Assembly (NCBI RefSeq): GCF_002355375.1
Contig: NZ_AP017312.1
Span: forward strand, 1,009,001-1,073,000
DNA length: 64,000 nucleotides
Reading direction: 5' to 3'
From: Aneurinibacillus soli
GTDB taxonomy: Bacteria; Bacillota; Bacilli; Aneurinibacillales; Aneurinibacillaceae
The notes beneath the pieces are model-generated. The model saw nothing but the letters and a program-made list of their open reading frames with translations, did no database searches and had not been told where the DNA came from. This document shows, one piece after another, positions 63,936-64,000 of the stretch (the stretch's first letter is position 1; every line of letters begins with the position of its first letter). The translations under genes were made by a program, and so were the position numbers.

Positions 63936-64000
63936 ATGAGTTTGATTGTACAGAAATTCGGCGGTACATCAGTAGGAACGGTAGAGCGCATCCAGGCGGT
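63936..64000 (+). CDS. lysC: Aspartokinase, lysine-sensitive (5' end only)
   Basis: Phosphorylates aspartate in the first step to lysine, threonine and methionine. Only 21 codons are visible; they read MSLIVQKFGGTSVGTVERIQ, the highly conserved KFGGTSV start of the family. AGAGGAGAGA precedes the ATG. The lysine riboswitch upstream indicates the lysine-regulated isoenzyme. The rest lies beyond the window. Confidence 0.95.
   Translation, partial: MSLIVQKFGGTSVGTVERIQA

Overview
The window looks like a chromosome segment of a Gram-positive, endospore-forming member of the Bacillales. Evidence is the small acid-soluble spore protein SspI, two T-box leaders, guanine and lysine riboswitches, MutS2, ZapA, and a gene order that follows the Bacillus subtilis yumC/yui, ilv-leu, ysdC-sspI-ysgA-pheST-zapA-mutS2 and fadR-etf-trxA-uvrC-lysC blocks. 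The csaB-linked wall-polymer genes suggest an S-layer-bearing Paenibacillaceae such as Aneurinibacillus or Brevibacillus; that assignment is inference, since no rRNA gene is present.

Layout. 0-5 kb (A+T-rich): two divergent Cache-GGDEF diguanylate cyclases, a universal stress protein, a zinc-ribbon protein and YmaF. 5-7 kb: an exported metallophosphoesterase and, divergently, an exported superoxide dismutase whose leader carries a degenerate GEMM-I (c-di-GMP-I) riboswitch-like segment. 7-13 kb: two small genes, ferredoxin-NADP reductase, type II NADH dehydrogenase, a 3D-domain wall protein, a PAP2-related membrane protein and leucyl aminopeptidase. 13-15.6 kb: guanine-riboswitch xpt-pbuX. 15.6-22 kb: T-box-controlled ilvBNC-leuAB, ending in a terminator without leuCD. 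22-24.3 kb: a B12-binding radical SAM protein and a DUF2512 membrane protein. 24.3-27.9 kb: an A+T-rich McrBC-type island in which McrB carries an EVE/PUA-like domain nested inside its nucleotide-binding core. 28-40 kb: M42 peptidase, sspI, ktrA, a SpoU methyltransferase, T-box-controlled pheST, zapA, cvpA and mutS2. 40-55 kb: a DUF350 protein and a cell-surface polysaccharide cluster (nucleotide-sugar dehydrogenase, three GT4 glycosyltransferases, O-antigen-ligase/polymerase-like protein, two DUF4330 proteins, MurJ-like flippase, SDR epimerase, CsaB pyruvyltransferase). An IS4-family element lies inside the cluster. 55-64 kb: fadR-enoyl-CoA hydratase-etfBA, a DASS carboxylate transporter, trxA, a small membrane protein between short direct repeats, uvrC, and the lysine-riboswitch-controlled start of lysC.

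The most unusual structure is a dispersed family of about 235-245-bp intergenic elements: five full-length copies plus one truncated copy. Each folds into a long imperfect hairpin. Outer and inner stems differ between copies but stay self-complementary within each copy, which implies selection on, or replication through, the hairpin. One copy is split by the IS4 element with a clean 10-bp target duplication. Close to that copy is an orphan promoter-to-terminator unit on the + strand, convergent with a tiny hydrophobic peptide frame on the - strand; this resembles a decayed or uncharacterised type I toxin-antitoxin locus.
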